Positions 1 through 10,599 of a stretch of 64,000 nucleotides of DNA are shown in pieces. Origin of the DNA: JAGVSR01 sp963786675 (lineage in GTDB: Bacteria > Pseudomonadota > Alphaproteobacteria > Rhizobiales > Hyphomicrobiaceae). Numbering within the stretch: the stretch's first letter is position 1; each line of letters opens with the position of its first letter. A program made the position numbers and the translations under genes. The notes under the pieces are model-generated. The model was given only the letters and a program-made list of their open reading frames with translations, did not search any database and was not told the origin of the DNA. The stretch is from contig CAWAZY010000002.1 of assembly GCA_963786675.1 (NCBI GenBank), forward strand, positions 310,001-374,000, read 5' to 3'.

Positions 1-609
1 CGTGCCCTGCACCTCGACGATGCCGCCCGAACCGGTCATGACGAAATTGCTGTCCGCGTCCGCCGTGGAATCTTCCGCGTAGTCCAGATCGAGGACCGGC
101 GTGCCCTTGTAGAGTCCGCAGGAAACAGCGGCCACCTGGTCGCGCAGCACGCCATCCTTCACCATGTCGCGCATCTTCATCCACTGGATGCAGTCGTAGA
201 GCGCGACCCAGGCGCCGGTGATGGCCGCCGTCCGCGTGCCGCCATCGGCCTGGATGACATCGCAGTCGACGGTGATCTGCCGTTCACCCAGTTTCTGCAG
301 GTCCACGACCGCCCGCAGCGCCCGCCCGATGAGCCGCTGGATTTCCTGCGTGCGTCCCGACGGATGGCCTGACGTGACTTCGCGCCGCGTGCGCTCGGAG
401 GTAGCGCGCGGCAGCATGGAATATTCCGCCGTGACCCAGCCGCGGCCCTGGCCCTTCAGCCACGGCGGCACGCGCTCTTCCAGGCTTGCCATGCACAGCA
501 CGTGGGTATTGCCGAACTTGATCAGGCACGAGCCTTCCGCATGCATGGAGACGGCGCGCTCGATGGAGACGCGGCGCAGCTCGTCATTCTGGCGTTTGGA
601 GGGGCGCAT
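1..609 (-). CDS. rph: Ribonuclease PH (3' end cut by window edge)
   Basis: Phosphorolytic 3'-5' exoribonuclease that trims the 3' ends of tRNA precursors, releasing nucleoside diphosphates. The reverse strand reads from ATG at 609 without a stop to the window edge (203 codons of about 240). It begins MRPSKRQNDELRRVSIER and contains the family-typical stretches GSCLIKFGNTHVLCMASLEE, RATSERTRREV, SGRTQEIQRLIGRALRAVVD and ITVDCDVIQADGGTRTAAI, which form the RNase PH core with its phosphate-binding arginines. It is divergent from hrcA, an arrangement common in alphaproteobacteria. The last 35 or so residues lie outside the window. Confidence 0.95.
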   Translation of the reverse strand, partial: MRPSKRQNDELRRVSIERAVSMHAEGSCLIKFGNTHVLCMASLEERVPPWLKGQGRGWVTAEYSMLPRATSERTRREVTSGHPSGRTQEIQRLIGRALRAVVDLQKLGERQITVDCDVIQADGGTRTAAITGAWVALYDCIQWMKMRDMVKDGVLRDQVAAVSCGLYKGTPVLDLDYAEDSTADADSNFVMTGSGGIVEVQGT

Positions 610-827
610 GGGAGAGTTCAAACCTCGATTTTGTTGATGTGGCCGCGACCCTAGTCGCGCGGCCCGGCAACTTCAACCGCCAAGGCAAGCGCGTCCAGCT
701 CCCGGCTCAATTGTTGCTGCCGCAGGGATCTTCCCGAAAAATTGGGCATTTGACGTCGGCTGGAGGCACTCCCTACAGTCCGCCCCTACCGCTTTTGGGA
801 ACTGCTGACGGAGCCGCAGCACCGCCA

Positions 828-1874
828 ATGTCCGAAATCGTCAAACTGAACGACCGCTCCCGCACCATTCTGCGTCAGATCGTTGAAAGCTATCTGTCGA
901 CGGGCGAACCCGTGGGATCGCGCAATTTATCGCGCGTGCTGCCCATGGGTCTCTCGCCGGCCTCGATCCGCAATGTCATGGCGGACCTGGAGGAGTTGGG
1001 CCTCATCTACGCCCCCCACACGTCGGCAGGCCGCATGCCGACCCAGTCGGGCTTGCGCATGTTTGTCGACGGCCTGCTTGAGACCGGCAACCTGACCGAG
1101 GACGAGCGCCGCCAGATCGAGGCGCAAATCGCCGCCAGCCGTTCCACCTCGCTCGACCGGGTGCTCGGCGAGGCGAGCGAAATGATCTCGGGCCTCTCGC
1201 ATTGCGCCGGCGTCGTGCTGGCCGAAAAGCAGGTGGCCCGCCTGCGCCAGATCGAATTCGTGCAGCTGGAGCCCGGCAAGGCGCTCGCCATTCTCGTCAG
1301 CGAGGACGGCGACGTGGAGAACCGCATCATCCACATCCCGCCGGGACTTGCCGCCTCGGCCCTCGTCGAAGCAGCCAATTACCTCAACGCCCACATTCGC
1401 GGACTGACCATCGCCGAAGCGCGGCAGCGTATCGAGGCGGAACTCGTCAGTGCGCGGGCGGAGCTCGACCAGCTGACACAAAAGGTCGTGAAGGCAGGGC
1501 TGGCGGAATGGTCCGGCTCCGTGGACGAGCGCAAGAGCCTGATCGTGCGCGGCCAATCGAACCTGCTCAAGGATCTCACCGCCATCGACGATCTGGAGCG
1601 CATCCGGCAACTCTTCGACGATCTGGAATCCAAGCGCGACCTTTCCCAGATCCTGGGCCTTGCCGAAGGTGGCGAAGGCGTGCGCATTTTTATCGGCTCG
1701 GAGAACAAGCTGTTTTCGCTCTCCGGCTCGTCGCTCATCGTCGCGCCGTTCCACAATCAGTCGCGCAACGTGGTCGGTGTCCTTGGTGTCATAGGCCCCA
1801 CGCGCCTCAACTATGCCCGGATCATCCCAATGGTCGATTACACCGCCAAGATCATTTCGCGACTCATCTCGTGA
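828..1874 (+). CDS. hrcA: Heat-inducible transcription repressor HrcA
   Basis: Repressor of class I heat-shock genes; in other bacteria it binds the CIRCE inverted repeat, usually at groESL. I use the ATG at 828 (MSEIVKLNDRSRTILRQIV, 348 aa) because the open frame extending back to 639 is low-complexity and not HrcA-like. The N-terminal winged helix includes STGEPVGSRNLSR and LSPASIRNVMADLEELG, followed by HTSAGRMPT; the middle has MISGLSHCAGVVLAEK and the C-terminal GAF-like part ends near VGVLGVIGPTRLNYARIIPM. It sits just upstream of grpE, the usual hrcA-grpE pair. I see no CIRCE element nearby, so any targets are elsewhere. Confidence 0.95.
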   Translation: MSEIVKLNDRSRTILRQIVESYLSTGEPVGSRNLSRVLPMGLSPASIRNVMADLEELGLIYAPHTSAGRMPTQSGLRMFVDGLLETGNLTEDERRQIEAQIAASRSTSLDRVLGEASEMISGLSHCAGVVLAEKQVARLRQIEFVQLEPGKALAILVSEDGDVENRIIHIPPGLAASALVEAANYLNAHIRGLTIAEARQRIEAELVSARAELDQLTQKVVKAGLAEWSGSVDERKSLIVRGQSNLLKDLTAIDDLERIRQLFDDLESKRDLSQILGLAEGGEGVRIFIGSENKLFSLSGSSLIVAPFHNQSRNVVGVLGVIGPTRLNYARIIPMVDYTAKIISRLIS

Positions 1875-2007
1875 CCGTGCGGGCTTGATTTTGGCACCGC
1901 TTCGGCCGATACCCGCCCGTGAAACGGCTTGGTTGCGCGGCTCGTCCGCGCTCCCCATTTTAGCTCAGGACTACCTCCCCACAAGAACCGAGACAGATCG
2001 CACCCTG

Positions 2008-2759
2008 ATGTCCGATACCCCGCACACGCCCCCCGAAACGCCGCAACCCAACCCCACGCCCGGCCCGCGTCCGGCGAAGCGCCGGCGGCCACCGGCACCG
2101 GTGCCCCGGAAGCGACTGGTGCCCCCGAAGCGACTGGCGCGCCCGAAGCAGCAGAGACCGCGGCACCCGAGCCCGGTCCGGACCAGTTGAAAGCCATCAT
2201 TGCGGTGCTGCAGGCCGATCTCGACACGTCCAAGACAGACGTGTTGCGGCTCGTCGCCGACATGGACAACCTGCGCAAGCGTACCGAGCGCGAAAAGCAG
2301 GACATGGCCAAGTTCGCCATCTCGAAGTTCGCCGAGGACATCGTGGGCGTGGCCGACAATTTCGAGCGGGCCCTGGCGGCGGTCCCGGCTGGCGCCGCCG
2401 AAGCCGATCCAGCGCTATCGAGCTTGGTCGAAGGCGTCAGCATGACCGAGCGCCAACTCCAAAGCGTTCTGGAGAAGCACGGCGTCAAACGGATCTGGCC
2501 CGAAGGCGAGATGATGAACCCGCATGTGCATCAGGCGATGATGCAGCAGGACAATCCGGATGTGCCGCCCGGCACCATTCTGCAGGTGTTCCAGGCCGGG
2601 TACATCATTGCCGAGCGGGTCGTCCGGCCGGCTGTCGTCGTGGTCGCCAAGGGTGGCCCGAAGACGCCGAAACCAGATCCGGCCGCTGACGCTGCGGGCG
2701 GCGACACCCCGGCAAGTGCAACCCAAACGCCGAATTCAGACTCGCCTGAAAATCAGTAG
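2008..2759 (+). CDS. grpE: Nucleotide exchange factor GrpE (apparent frameshift near the N-terminus)
   Basis: Co-chaperone that drives ADP release from DnaK. The body is clear: a coiled coil beginning LKAIIAVLQADL, then ADMDNLRKRTEREKQDMAKF and the beta-domain signature region with GEMMNPHVHQAMMQ and ILQVFQAGYIIAERVVRPA. The natural start appears to be ATG at 2008 (MSDTPHTPPETPQPNPTPG), but that frame leaves the GrpE frame by one base. Adding one G after position 2076 would join PRPA to EAPAATGTGAPEATGAPEA in one protein of about 250 aa. Otherwise the intact frame can only begin at a TTG at 1929 with an implausible leader. The acidic, proline/alanine-rich N-terminus is normal for GrpE. The deletion is probably a sequencing error. 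Confidence 0.9.
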
Positions 2760-2821
2760 GTCCGATCCGGTCCGCGGCACGCAACCTCTGGCCGTCACAT
2801 GCATTGCATCCCGTGAAGGCC

Positions 2822-3712
2822 ATGACCCGCGTCACCGCCGATCTCCTGCTGTTGCTCGCCGCCGCGCTGTGGGGTGTCGCCTTCTATTTTCAGAAGGAGG
2901 CGATGAGCCATATCGGGGTGTTTACCTTCATCACCGCGCGCGCCACGGTCGCCGCCGCACTCCTCCTGCCGCTGCTCATCCTGGAACATCGCCGCCGGGC
3001 TGCCCCCTGGCCACCCGGGCTGACGCGCACGGCGGGTCTCGCCGGGCTGGCGTTTCTCGTGGCCGCTGGCCTCCAGCAAACCGCGATCACCACGGCAACG
3101 GTCACCAACACCGGCTTCCTAACCGCACTCTACGTCGTGTTTACACCACTGACCGCCTGGCTCCTGATGCGCACGTTGCCGCCAGCCATCGTCTGGCCCG
3201 CGATCGTACTCGCTTTCGTTGGCGCGTGGCTTCTCGGAGGCGGAGCGATCGGCGGATTGTCGCCGGGTGACTGGCTGGCGGCCTTCTCGGCGCTGTTCTG
3301 GTCGATCCACGTTGTCGTGACGGGGTTGGGCGCCCGCTACGATCGCCCGTTCGCCTTCACCTGCCTGCAGTTCGCGTTCGTGGCCGGTGCGGCTGCGCTG
3401 CTGACGGGTGGTCTTGAGACACCCTCCATCGACGCGCTGACGGCGGCGGCACCCTCGATCCTCTACGTGGGCCTTTTTGCCAATGCGATCACCTTCACGC
3501 TGCTGGTGATCGCACTCCGCCACACATCGCCACCGGAAGCGTCCGTCATCCTATGCACCGAAAGCCTGTTCGCTGCGGCCGCGGGTGCCATCATGCTGGG
3601 CGAGACCCTGAGCCCGGTCTCCTGGACTGGCGCTGGCCTTATCCTCGCAGCGGCGCTGCTGGTGCAGGTGGGGCCAGCCCTCAGGGCGCGCGCGTCACCC
3701 GCCGCAGAGTGA
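2822..3712 (+). CDS. DMT superfamily (EamA) transporter
   Basis: Predicted 10-helix inner-membrane exporter of the drug/metabolite transporter family, made of two EamA repeats. It begins MTRVTADLLLLLAAALWGV, with the AALWGxxF motif typical of the first helix, and the second repeat includes LAAFSALFWSIHVVVTGLGA. The glutamate-bearing stretch PPEASVILCTESLFAAAAGA and the final GETLSPVSWTGAGLILAA are also characteristic. I use ATG 2822 rather than the in-frame TTG at 2804. Its 3' end overlaps alkB tail-to-tail by 32 bp. The substrate cannot be told from sequence; amino acids or metabolites are usual for the family. Confidence 0.85.
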   Translation: MTRVTADLLLLLAAALWGVAFYFQKEAMSHIGVFTFITARATVAAALLLPLLILEHRRRAAPWPPGLTRTAGLAGLAFLVAAGLQQTAITTATVTNTGFLTALYVVFTPLTAWLLMRTLPPAIVWPAIVLAFVGAWLLGGGAIGGLSPGDWLAAFSALFWSIHVVVTGLGARYDRPFAFTCLQFAFVAGAAALLTGGLETPSIDALTAAAPSILYVGLFANAITFTLLVIALRHTSPPEASVILCTESLFAAAAGAIMLGETLSPVSWTGAGLILAAALLVQVGPALRARASPAAE

Positions 3713-4353
3713 GATTGATCCGGCCCCCACCCGGGATCAGGGCTGAGGTACCGGATAAAATCCGGTCGATGCCGTGGTAGGCGAACCGCGACGGCCCGCC
3801 GAGCACGCACACGTCGCCCGACCGCAATGTGAGCCGGACCTTGGGATCGCCGCGCTTGGGCCCGCCGATGTGAAAAACGGCATCGTCGCCTAGTGAGACA
3901 GACAGGACGGGCGCGCGGGGCTCATCCTCATCGGCGTCCCGGTGGGAGCCCATACGCGCCCCGGAGGGATAATAATTGATCAAGCACGCCTCCGGTGGCG
4001 GCTCAAATCCGGCGTGCGCGCGCCAAAGACCTAGCAAAACGTCGGGAATTGGCGGCCAGGGCTCCCCAGTTTCCAGATGCGTCGCCTGATAGCGATAGCC
4101 GCCCGCCTGATCCGAAACCCAGCCCGAGCGGCCCGCAATTCGACATGCGAACCGAAAACGGCTTCCCGGTGCGGGGCATGCGCGGCTGGAACAGGGGCGC
4201 GGCGTCGAGTACGGCCTGGATTTCGGCCAGAAGCCGGGTCTGGGCCGCGCAATCCAGCGCGCCGGGCAGCCAGAGCACACCGTCGGGAAGCACCGCTGGC
4301 GCGGGGTCCTGCGCCGCCGCACGGCGCGCGCGTTCGACCGGGGTCCGTTTCAT
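3681..4353 (-). CDS. alkB: Alpha-ketoglutarate-dependent dioxygenase AlkB (frameshifted)
   Basis: Fe(II)/2-oxoglutarate dioxygenase that repairs alkylated bases by oxidative demethylation. The N-terminal half lies in one frame from ATG 4353 (MKRTPVERARRAAAQD, through PFSVRMSNCGPLG) and the C-terminal half in another (VSDQAGGYRYQATHLETGE, then ACLINYYPSGARMGSHRDAD). The switch is explained by one extra base in a C triplet at 4123-4125 (a G triplet on the coding strand); removing it gives the expected NCGxLGWVSDQ join. The iron ligands are visible as HRD and YHGID, and the 2-oxoglutarate-binding end as RINLTLRR. The gene converges with and overlaps the DMT transporter. It is either a sequencing error or a recent pseudogene. 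Confidence 0.85.
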
Positions 4354-4434
4354 TGCGGCATACCTTCAGCGGGCAAAAACCGTGCGGCATGGCGCGCGTG
4401 GGCCAATTTAGTCACGGACCAGTGATCCAGCACC

Positions 4435-4462
4435 GTTGCACCCCCCGGAAACAGCCCTATAT
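4435..4462 (+). promoter_or_regulatory. Sigma32-like heat-shock promoter of dnaK
   Basis: GTTG at 4435-4438, a 17-base spacer, then CCTATAT at 4456-4462. This fits the alphaproteobacterial sigma32 consensus (CTTG, 17-18 bases, CYTATNT) with one mismatch in the -35 box. It lies about 135 bp upstream of the dnaK start and nothing else is between them. Assignment is by pattern only. Confidence 0.6.
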
Positions 4463-4596
4463 ACCTCGACACGACGTCTCATAAACTCCCTGGGGACCGC
4501 CGCGGCCCCGGCTCGTTATCCAACGGGCCCGGGGCGGGATCGGATGCCTTGACAAGGGTCCAGGCGGTTCGCCGTAACACGAAGGAAGACAAGACC

Positions 4597-6522
<1,926 letters not shown>

Positions 6523-6554
6523 GCCGCCTCCGCCTCTCTCCTCATCGCGTCAGC

Positions 6555-6640
6555 GATGGGGAGAGGGCCCGGGTGAGGGGCAAGAACACGCGCAGCGCGG
6601 CCTCGCGTGCCGCGCCCCTCTCCCTGGCCCTCTTCCCTGC
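6555..6640. repeat. REP-like intergenic palindrome between dnaK and dnaJ
   Basis: Two 27-base arms, 6555-6581 and 6614-6640, are inverted copies that agree at roughly 22 of 27 positions; the core is GGGGAGAGGGCCCGGGTGAG against its partner. The loop is about 32 bases. G/C-skewed elements with a GGGAGAGGG core are common between genes in alphaproteobacteria. Position inside the dnaK-dnaJ unit suggests an effect on mRNA stability or relative expression. Confidence 0.65.
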
Positions 6641-6702
6641 GATCGGGAGACAGTCCGCACCTGATCTGACACACGACGGCCCCGCCCCGGAACATCACCC
6701 CC

Positions 6703-7860
6703 ATGGCCAAGCGCGATTACTATGAAATCCTCGGGGTGCAGCGCAGCGCGACCGAGCAGGATTTAAAGTCCGCCTTCCGCAAACTCGCCAAGGAGCACCA
6801 TCCGGATCGCAATCCGGATGACAGTCAGGCGGAAGTAAAATTCAAGGAACTGAACGAAGCCTACGAAGTCCTCAAAGATCCCCAAAAGCGCGCGGCCTAC
6901 GACCGGTTCGGCCATGCGGCCTTCGACGGCGGAGCCGGTGGCGGTCGTGGCGGCCCGGGTGGCGCGGGCTTCGGACCAGACTTCGCTTCCTCCATGTCCG
7001 ACATTTTCGACGACCTGTTCGGCGAGTTCATGGGCGGCCGCCGCGGCGGGCCCCAGCAGCGCCGCAGCGGGCGCGAGCGCGGCGCGGACCTGCGCTACAA
7101 CATGGAAATCTTGCTGGACGACGCCTACGCCGGCAAAACAGCTCAGATCCGCGTGCCGACCAGCGTGACCTGCGAGACGTGCTCGGGCTCCGGCGCCAAG
7201 GCCGGCACCAAGCCCGTCACCTGCCCGACGTGCGCGGGTGCCGGAAAAGTCCGCGCCAGCCAGGGCTTCTTCACCATCGAGCGGACGTGCCCGACCTGCC
7301 AGGGCCGCGGCGAGACGATTGCCGATCCCTGCCCATCCTGCGCCGGCCAGGGCCGCGTCGTGAAGGAGCGGACGCTCTCGGTGAACATTCCGGCGGGCGT
7401 CGAGGACGGCACCCGCATCCGCCTTGGCGGCGAAGGCGAAGCCGGATTGCGCGGTGGCCCGCCCGGCGACCTCTATATTTTCCTGTCCATCAAGCCGCAC
7501 GAGTTCTTCCAGCGCGACGGATCGGACATTTTCTGCCGGGTGCCGATCTCCATGACGACAGCAGCGCTTGGCGGTCAGATCGAGGTGCCGACGCTCGAAG
7601 GCGGCATGACGCGCGTGAAGGTCCCCGAGGGCACCGAGACCGGCAAGCAGTTCCGCCTCAAGGGCAAGGGCATGCCTGTGCTGCGGTCAGCCGCCACGGG
7701 CGATATGTACATTCAGGTCGACGTGGAGACGCCGAAAAATCTCACGCGGCGCCAGCGCGAATTGCTTGAAGAGTTCGAAAAGGAAAGCCGCAAGGAAACC
7801 AGTCCGGCGAGCGCAGGCTTCTTCGCGCGCATGAAGGACCTCTTCGACGGCAAGGGCTGA
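6703..7860 (+). CDS. dnaJ: Chaperone protein DnaJ (Hsp40)
   Basis: J-domain co-chaperone that stimulates DnaK ATPase and delivers substrates; 385 aa. The J domain starts MAKRDYYEILGVQRSATEQD and carries the HPD motif in KEHHPDRNP. A Gly-rich segment (FDGGAGGGRGGPGGAGFG) follows. The zinc-finger domain has all four repeats: CETCSGSG, CPTCAGAG, CPTCQGRG and CPSCAGQG. The C-terminal substrate-binding part includes FFQRDGSDIFCRVPISM. It is a type I (DnaJ A) protein with no missing element. It probably shares the dnaK transcript. Confidence 0.97.
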   Translation: MAKRDYYEILGVQRSATEQDLKSAFRKLAKEHHPDRNPDDSQAEVKFKELNEAYEVLKDPQKRAAYDRFGHAAFDGGAGGGRGGPGGAGFGPDFASSMSDIFDDLFGEFMGGRRGGPQQRRSGRERGADLRYNMEILLDDAYAGKTAQIRVPTSVTCETCSGSGAKAGTKPVTCPTCAGAGKVRASQGFFTIERTCPTCQGRGETIADPCPSCAGQGRVVKERTLSVNIPAGVEDGTRIRLGGEGEAGLRGGPPGDLYIFLSIKPHEFFQRDGSDIFCRVPISMTTAALGGQIEVPTLEGGMTRVKVPEGTETGKQFRLKGKGMPVLRSAATGDMYIQVDVETPKNLTRRQRELLEEFEKESRKETSPASAGFFARMKDLFDGKG

Positions 7861-7930
7861 GCCCCGCCTGACGTGTGCGCCGCCCGCGCGGATCGCCCCT
7901 CATCCCGATCGCAACCTGGAGTGCCCATCG

Positions 7931-8530
7931 ATGACGACCAGCACCGCTTCCGAACCCCGGCTCTTGTTCTTCGCCGGGTCTCAGCGAACGGGCTCCGTGA
8001 ACATGCGGCTTGCACGCTTCGGCGCCACCATCGCCGAGGCCAACGGCATTCCGTGCACGTTCGCCGACCTCGGCGACTATCCGCTGCCGCTCTATGATGC
8101 CGACCTACAGAACACCTCCGGAATCCCGGACAACGCCCGCAAGTTCGAAGCCTTGATGCGCGTACACACCGGGATTTTCATCGCATGCCCCGAGTACAAC
8201 GCCTCGATCACGCCGTTGCTCAAGAACACCCTCGACTGGATCAGCCGCATCCGCAACGACGACGAACCCCCGCTCGCCGTATTCAAGACCCGCGTCTTCG
8301 CACTCGGCTCCTCGTCGCCGGGTGGCATGGGCGGTCTGCGGGGCCTCAATACCGCGCGCACGGTTCTGGAACTTGGCCTTGGCGCGCTCGTGCTGCCGGA
8401 GCAGTTCGCCGTGCCCCGGGCCATGGAAGCCTACGACGAGCATGGTCATTTGAAGAACAAGGACAGTCAGGAACAGTTCAAGGCCCTGATCCAAAAGCTT
8501 GCCCGCGCCGCTCACGTCCTGCATGGATGA
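7931..8530 (+). CDS. NADPH-dependent FMN reductase-family protein
   Basis: Flavodoxin-fold protein of 199 aa predicted to bind FMN and reduce it or a quinone/chromate-type acceptor with NAD(P)H. The N-terminal phosphate-binding loop reads LLFFAGSQRTGSVNMRLAR, matching the GSxRxxSxN pattern, and the second flavin loop is ACPEYNASITPLLKNTLDWI, the PEYNxSxxxxLKNxxDW signature. GSSSPGGMGGLRGL follows in the expected place. It lies between dnaJ and pyrF on the same strand. The natural acceptor cannot be told from sequence. Confidence 0.85.
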   Translation: MTTSTASEPRLLFFAGSQRTGSVNMRLARFGATIAEANGIPCTFADLGDYPLPLYDADLQNTSGIPDNARKFEALMRVHTGIFIACPEYNASITPLLKNTLDWISRIRNDDEPPLAVFKTRVFALGSSSPGGMGGLRGLNTARTVLELGLGALVLPEQFAVPRAMEAYDEHGHLKNKDSQEQFKALIQKLARAAHVLHG

Positions 8531-8590
8531 TGGCTTCCCCGTCTTCCCTGCGCGGTCGGGGACTATGAGATCATCCCGGAAGCCGACCCC

Positions 8591-9292
8591 ATGACCCTCA
8601 CACCCGTAAAAGACCGGCTCATCGTCGCCTTGGATATGCCGAGCGTGGAGGAAGCGCAGCGGCTTGTCGCCCGGCTCGACGATACTGTGTCGTTCTACAA
8701 GGTGGGCTTGGAACTTCTCTTTGCCGGCGGCCTCGATCTGGCCGAAAGCCTCAAGGCAAACGGCAAGCGCGTCTTTCTCGACATGAAGCTGCTCGACATC
8801 GGCAACACCGTCGAACGGGCCGTCTCGAACGCACGCGAACTGGGCGTCGACTTTCTCACCGTCCACGGTCACGACCTGAAGACCTTGCGCGCAGCCGTTG
8901 CCGGGCGCGGCGCAAGCGATCTGAAACTTCTGGCCGTCACCGTCATGACCAATCTGACCGACGCCGATTTGAAGCAACAAGGGAGCGCCATGACCTCAGG
9001 CGAACTCGTGCTGCACCGCGCGCGGCTGGCGCATGAGGCGGGCTTTGACGGCGTGATTGCGTCCGGCATGGAAGCCTCCGCCATCCGGGCCGCGACCGGA
9101 CCGAAGTTCCTCATCGTCACGCCCGGCATTCGCCTGGCCGGCGGCACGGCCGACGATCAGGAGCGCATCATGACGCCCGAGCACGCCATCGCGTCGGGCG
9201 CCAATCATATCGTGGTCGGCCGCCCGATCACGCAGGCGGACGATCCTGTTCTCGCCGCCACGACCTTCCTGAAGCACATCGCCAAAGCCTGA
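8591..9292 (+). CDS. pyrF: Orotidine 5'-phosphate decarboxylase
   Basis: Last step of UMP synthesis: decarboxylates OMP to UMP. It is 233 aa and starts MTLTPVKDRLIVALDMPSVE. The catalytic Asp/Lys region is FLDMKLLDIGNTVERAV, and the phosphate-gripper end is TPGIRLAGGTADDQER followed by GANHIVVGRPITQADDP. Typical length for the proteobacterial family. The DUF1330 gene and trmD follow in the same direction, so these may be one transcript. Confidence 0.96.
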   Translation: MTLTPVKDRLIVALDMPSVEEAQRLVARLDDTVSFYKVGLELLFAGGLDLAESLKANGKRVFLDMKLLDIGNTVERAVSNARELGVDFLTVHGHDLKTLRAAVAGRGASDLKLLAVTVMTNLTDADLKQQGSAMTSGELVLHRARLAHEAGFDGVIASGMEASAIRAATGPKFLIVTPGIRLAGGTADDQERIMTPEHAIASGANHIVVGRPITQADDPVLAATTFLKHIAKA

Positions 9293-9399
9293 TCCAGGCG
9301 TCTGCCCCGGCCCCCCCGAGCCGCCAAACCTTGCGGAGCGCGCGGGCGGGCCTTATGCGTTGGCCGGTCCAATGCATCAGCGACAGGAAGTCCAAAACC

Positions 9400-9687
9400 A
9401 TGCCGAAGGGATATGTGATTGCCCACGCCACCGTAACCAATCCGGAAAAGTGGGCTGAGTACGTCGCCAAGTCGAAGGTCGCGCTCGACAAGTTCGAAGG
9501 CCGGCCAATCGTGCGCGGCGGCAAGTGCGAGATCGTTGAAGGCAACGGCGTGGCGCGCAACGTGGTGCTGGAATTTCCGAGCTACGATCACGCTATCAAC
9601 TATGCCAAGAGCCCCGAATACGCCGAAGCGAAAGCACTTCGGCAAGGGGCGGGTCACATCGACATTACCGTCGTCGAAGGCGTCTGA
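9400..9687 (+). CDS. DUF1330 domain protein
   Basis: Small dimeric alpha/beta-barrel-type (ferredoxin-like) protein of 95 aa and unknown function. ATG 9400 gives MPKGYVIAHATVTNPEKWAE, and the conserved core includes GKCEIVEGNGVARNVVLEFP and SYDHAINYAKSPEYAEAKAL, which is the usual DUF1330 pattern. The open frame extends upstream to 9331, but that leader is not conserved-looking. It stops 8 bp before trmD, suggesting co-transcription. No catalytic function is established for the family. Confidence 0.85.
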   Translation: MPKGYVIAHATVTNPEKWAEYVAKSKVALDKFEGRPIVRGGKCEIVEGNGVARNVVLEFPSYDHAINYAKSPEYAEAKALRQGAGHIDITVVEGV

Positions 9688-9695
9688 GCGAGCCA

Positions 9696-10418
9696 ATGCC
9701 GCATATCCCGACACGCGATGACCGGCCGCCATGGCAAGCCCAGGTGCTGACGCTGTTTCCGGAGATGTTTCCCGGGCCGCTCGGCGTTTCGCTGGTCGGG
9801 CAGGCACGCGAGGCGGGGATCTGGTCGCTTGCAACCATCCAGATCCGGGACTTCGGCATCGGCCGGCATCGCCAGGTCGACGACACGCCCGCTGGCGGGG
9901 GTGCGGGCATGGTGATGCGCGCCGATGTTCTGGGGGCTGCCATCGACGCGGCCCGCGCCGCCGTACCCGATGCGCCGGTCATCTATCTCTCGCCGCGCGG
10001 CCAGCCGTTCGATCAAGCCATGGCGCATGGCTTATCGGAGGGTCCCGGCGTCACGCTGCTTGCTGGCCGCTTTGAGGGGATCGACGAGCGCGTGATCGAG
10101 GCTCGGGGACTGACCGAGGTCTCGATCGGCGACTACGTTCTTTCGGGGGGTGAACTGGCCGCCATGGTCATGATCGATGCCTGCGTGCGGCTGATCCCTG
10201 GTGTCCTCGGCGCGCCGGAGTCGCTGGCTCACGAAAGTTTCGAGACCGGGCTGCTGGAGTACCCGCAGTACACCCGGCCGCGGGAGTGGGAAGGGCACGG
10301 CATTCCCGAAGTCCTGCTCTCCGGCGATCACCGCAAGATCGAGGACTGGCGCCGTGCGAAAGCCCAGGCTCTGACCGAGGCGCGGCGGCCCGATCTCTTG
10401 GGGCCTAAGACGCGCTGA
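9696..10418 (+). CDS. trmD: tRNA (guanine-N1)-methyltransferase TrmD
   Basis: SPOUT-class methyltransferase that makes m1G37 in tRNAs reading CNN/GGN codons and so prevents +1 frameshifting. It is 240 aa and starts MPHIPTRDDRPPWQAQVLTL. The trefoil-knot SAM site is visible as VIYLSPRGQPFDQAMAHG, LLAGRFEGIDERVIE and SIGDYVLSGGELAAMVMIDA; the C-terminal domain has QYTRPREWEG. Usually trmD sits next to rplS; here 1.8 kb with a membrane protein gene and an AT-rich spacer intervene before rplS. Confidence 0.97.
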   Translation: MPHIPTRDDRPPWQAQVLTLFPEMFPGPLGVSLVGQAREAGIWSLATIQIRDFGIGRHRQVDDTPAGGGAGMVMRADVLGAAIDAARAAVPDAPVIYLSPRGQPFDQAMAHGLSEGPGVTLLAGRFEGIDERVIEARGLTEVSIGDYVLSGGELAAMVMIDACVRLIPGVLGAPESLAHESFETGLLEYPQYTRPREWEGHGIPEVLLSGDHRKIEDWRRAKAQALTEARRPDLLGPKTR

Positions 10419-10429
10419 TCGCTGGCGGC

Positions 10430-10579
10430 TCAAACCCGCAGCCGGAACCCGTCCTGGAGCTTGTCCGCGAACACTCCGATACGGCCTGACCAGGCCCGCA
10501 GGCGGCGGCTGCGCGCCGGACCGCACGACAGGGACGTGTAGAACAGCCAATCTTCCAGATCGTACAAGCTTCTGATCAT
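10430..10579 (-). CDS. Possible small protein (49 aa), unknown function
   Basis: A short open frame convergent with trmD. ATG at 10579 gives MIRSLYDLEDWLFYTSLSCG and continues to a basic tail (ARSRRLRAWSGRIGVFADKL). A purine-rich GGGGGG run lies about 6 bases before the ATG, which supports initiation there rather than at the upstream in-frame start at 10705. I recognise no family. Tentative: support is the ribosome site and the fact that the frame is not a shadow of another gene. Confidence 0.35.
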   Translation of the reverse strand: MIRSLYDLEDWLFYTSLSCGPARSRRLRAWSGRIGVFADKLQDGFRLRV

Positions 10580-10599
10580 TGCCGACCCCCCGTTTACCC

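Noticed and set aside
640..830. CIRCE element upstream of hrcA
   Set aside because: No TTAGCACTC/GAGTGCTAA pair is present here or upstream of dnaK.
8531..8575. Possible second REP-like element after the FMN reductase gene
   Set aside because: Only one arm-like fragment is recognisable; no matching inverted partner.
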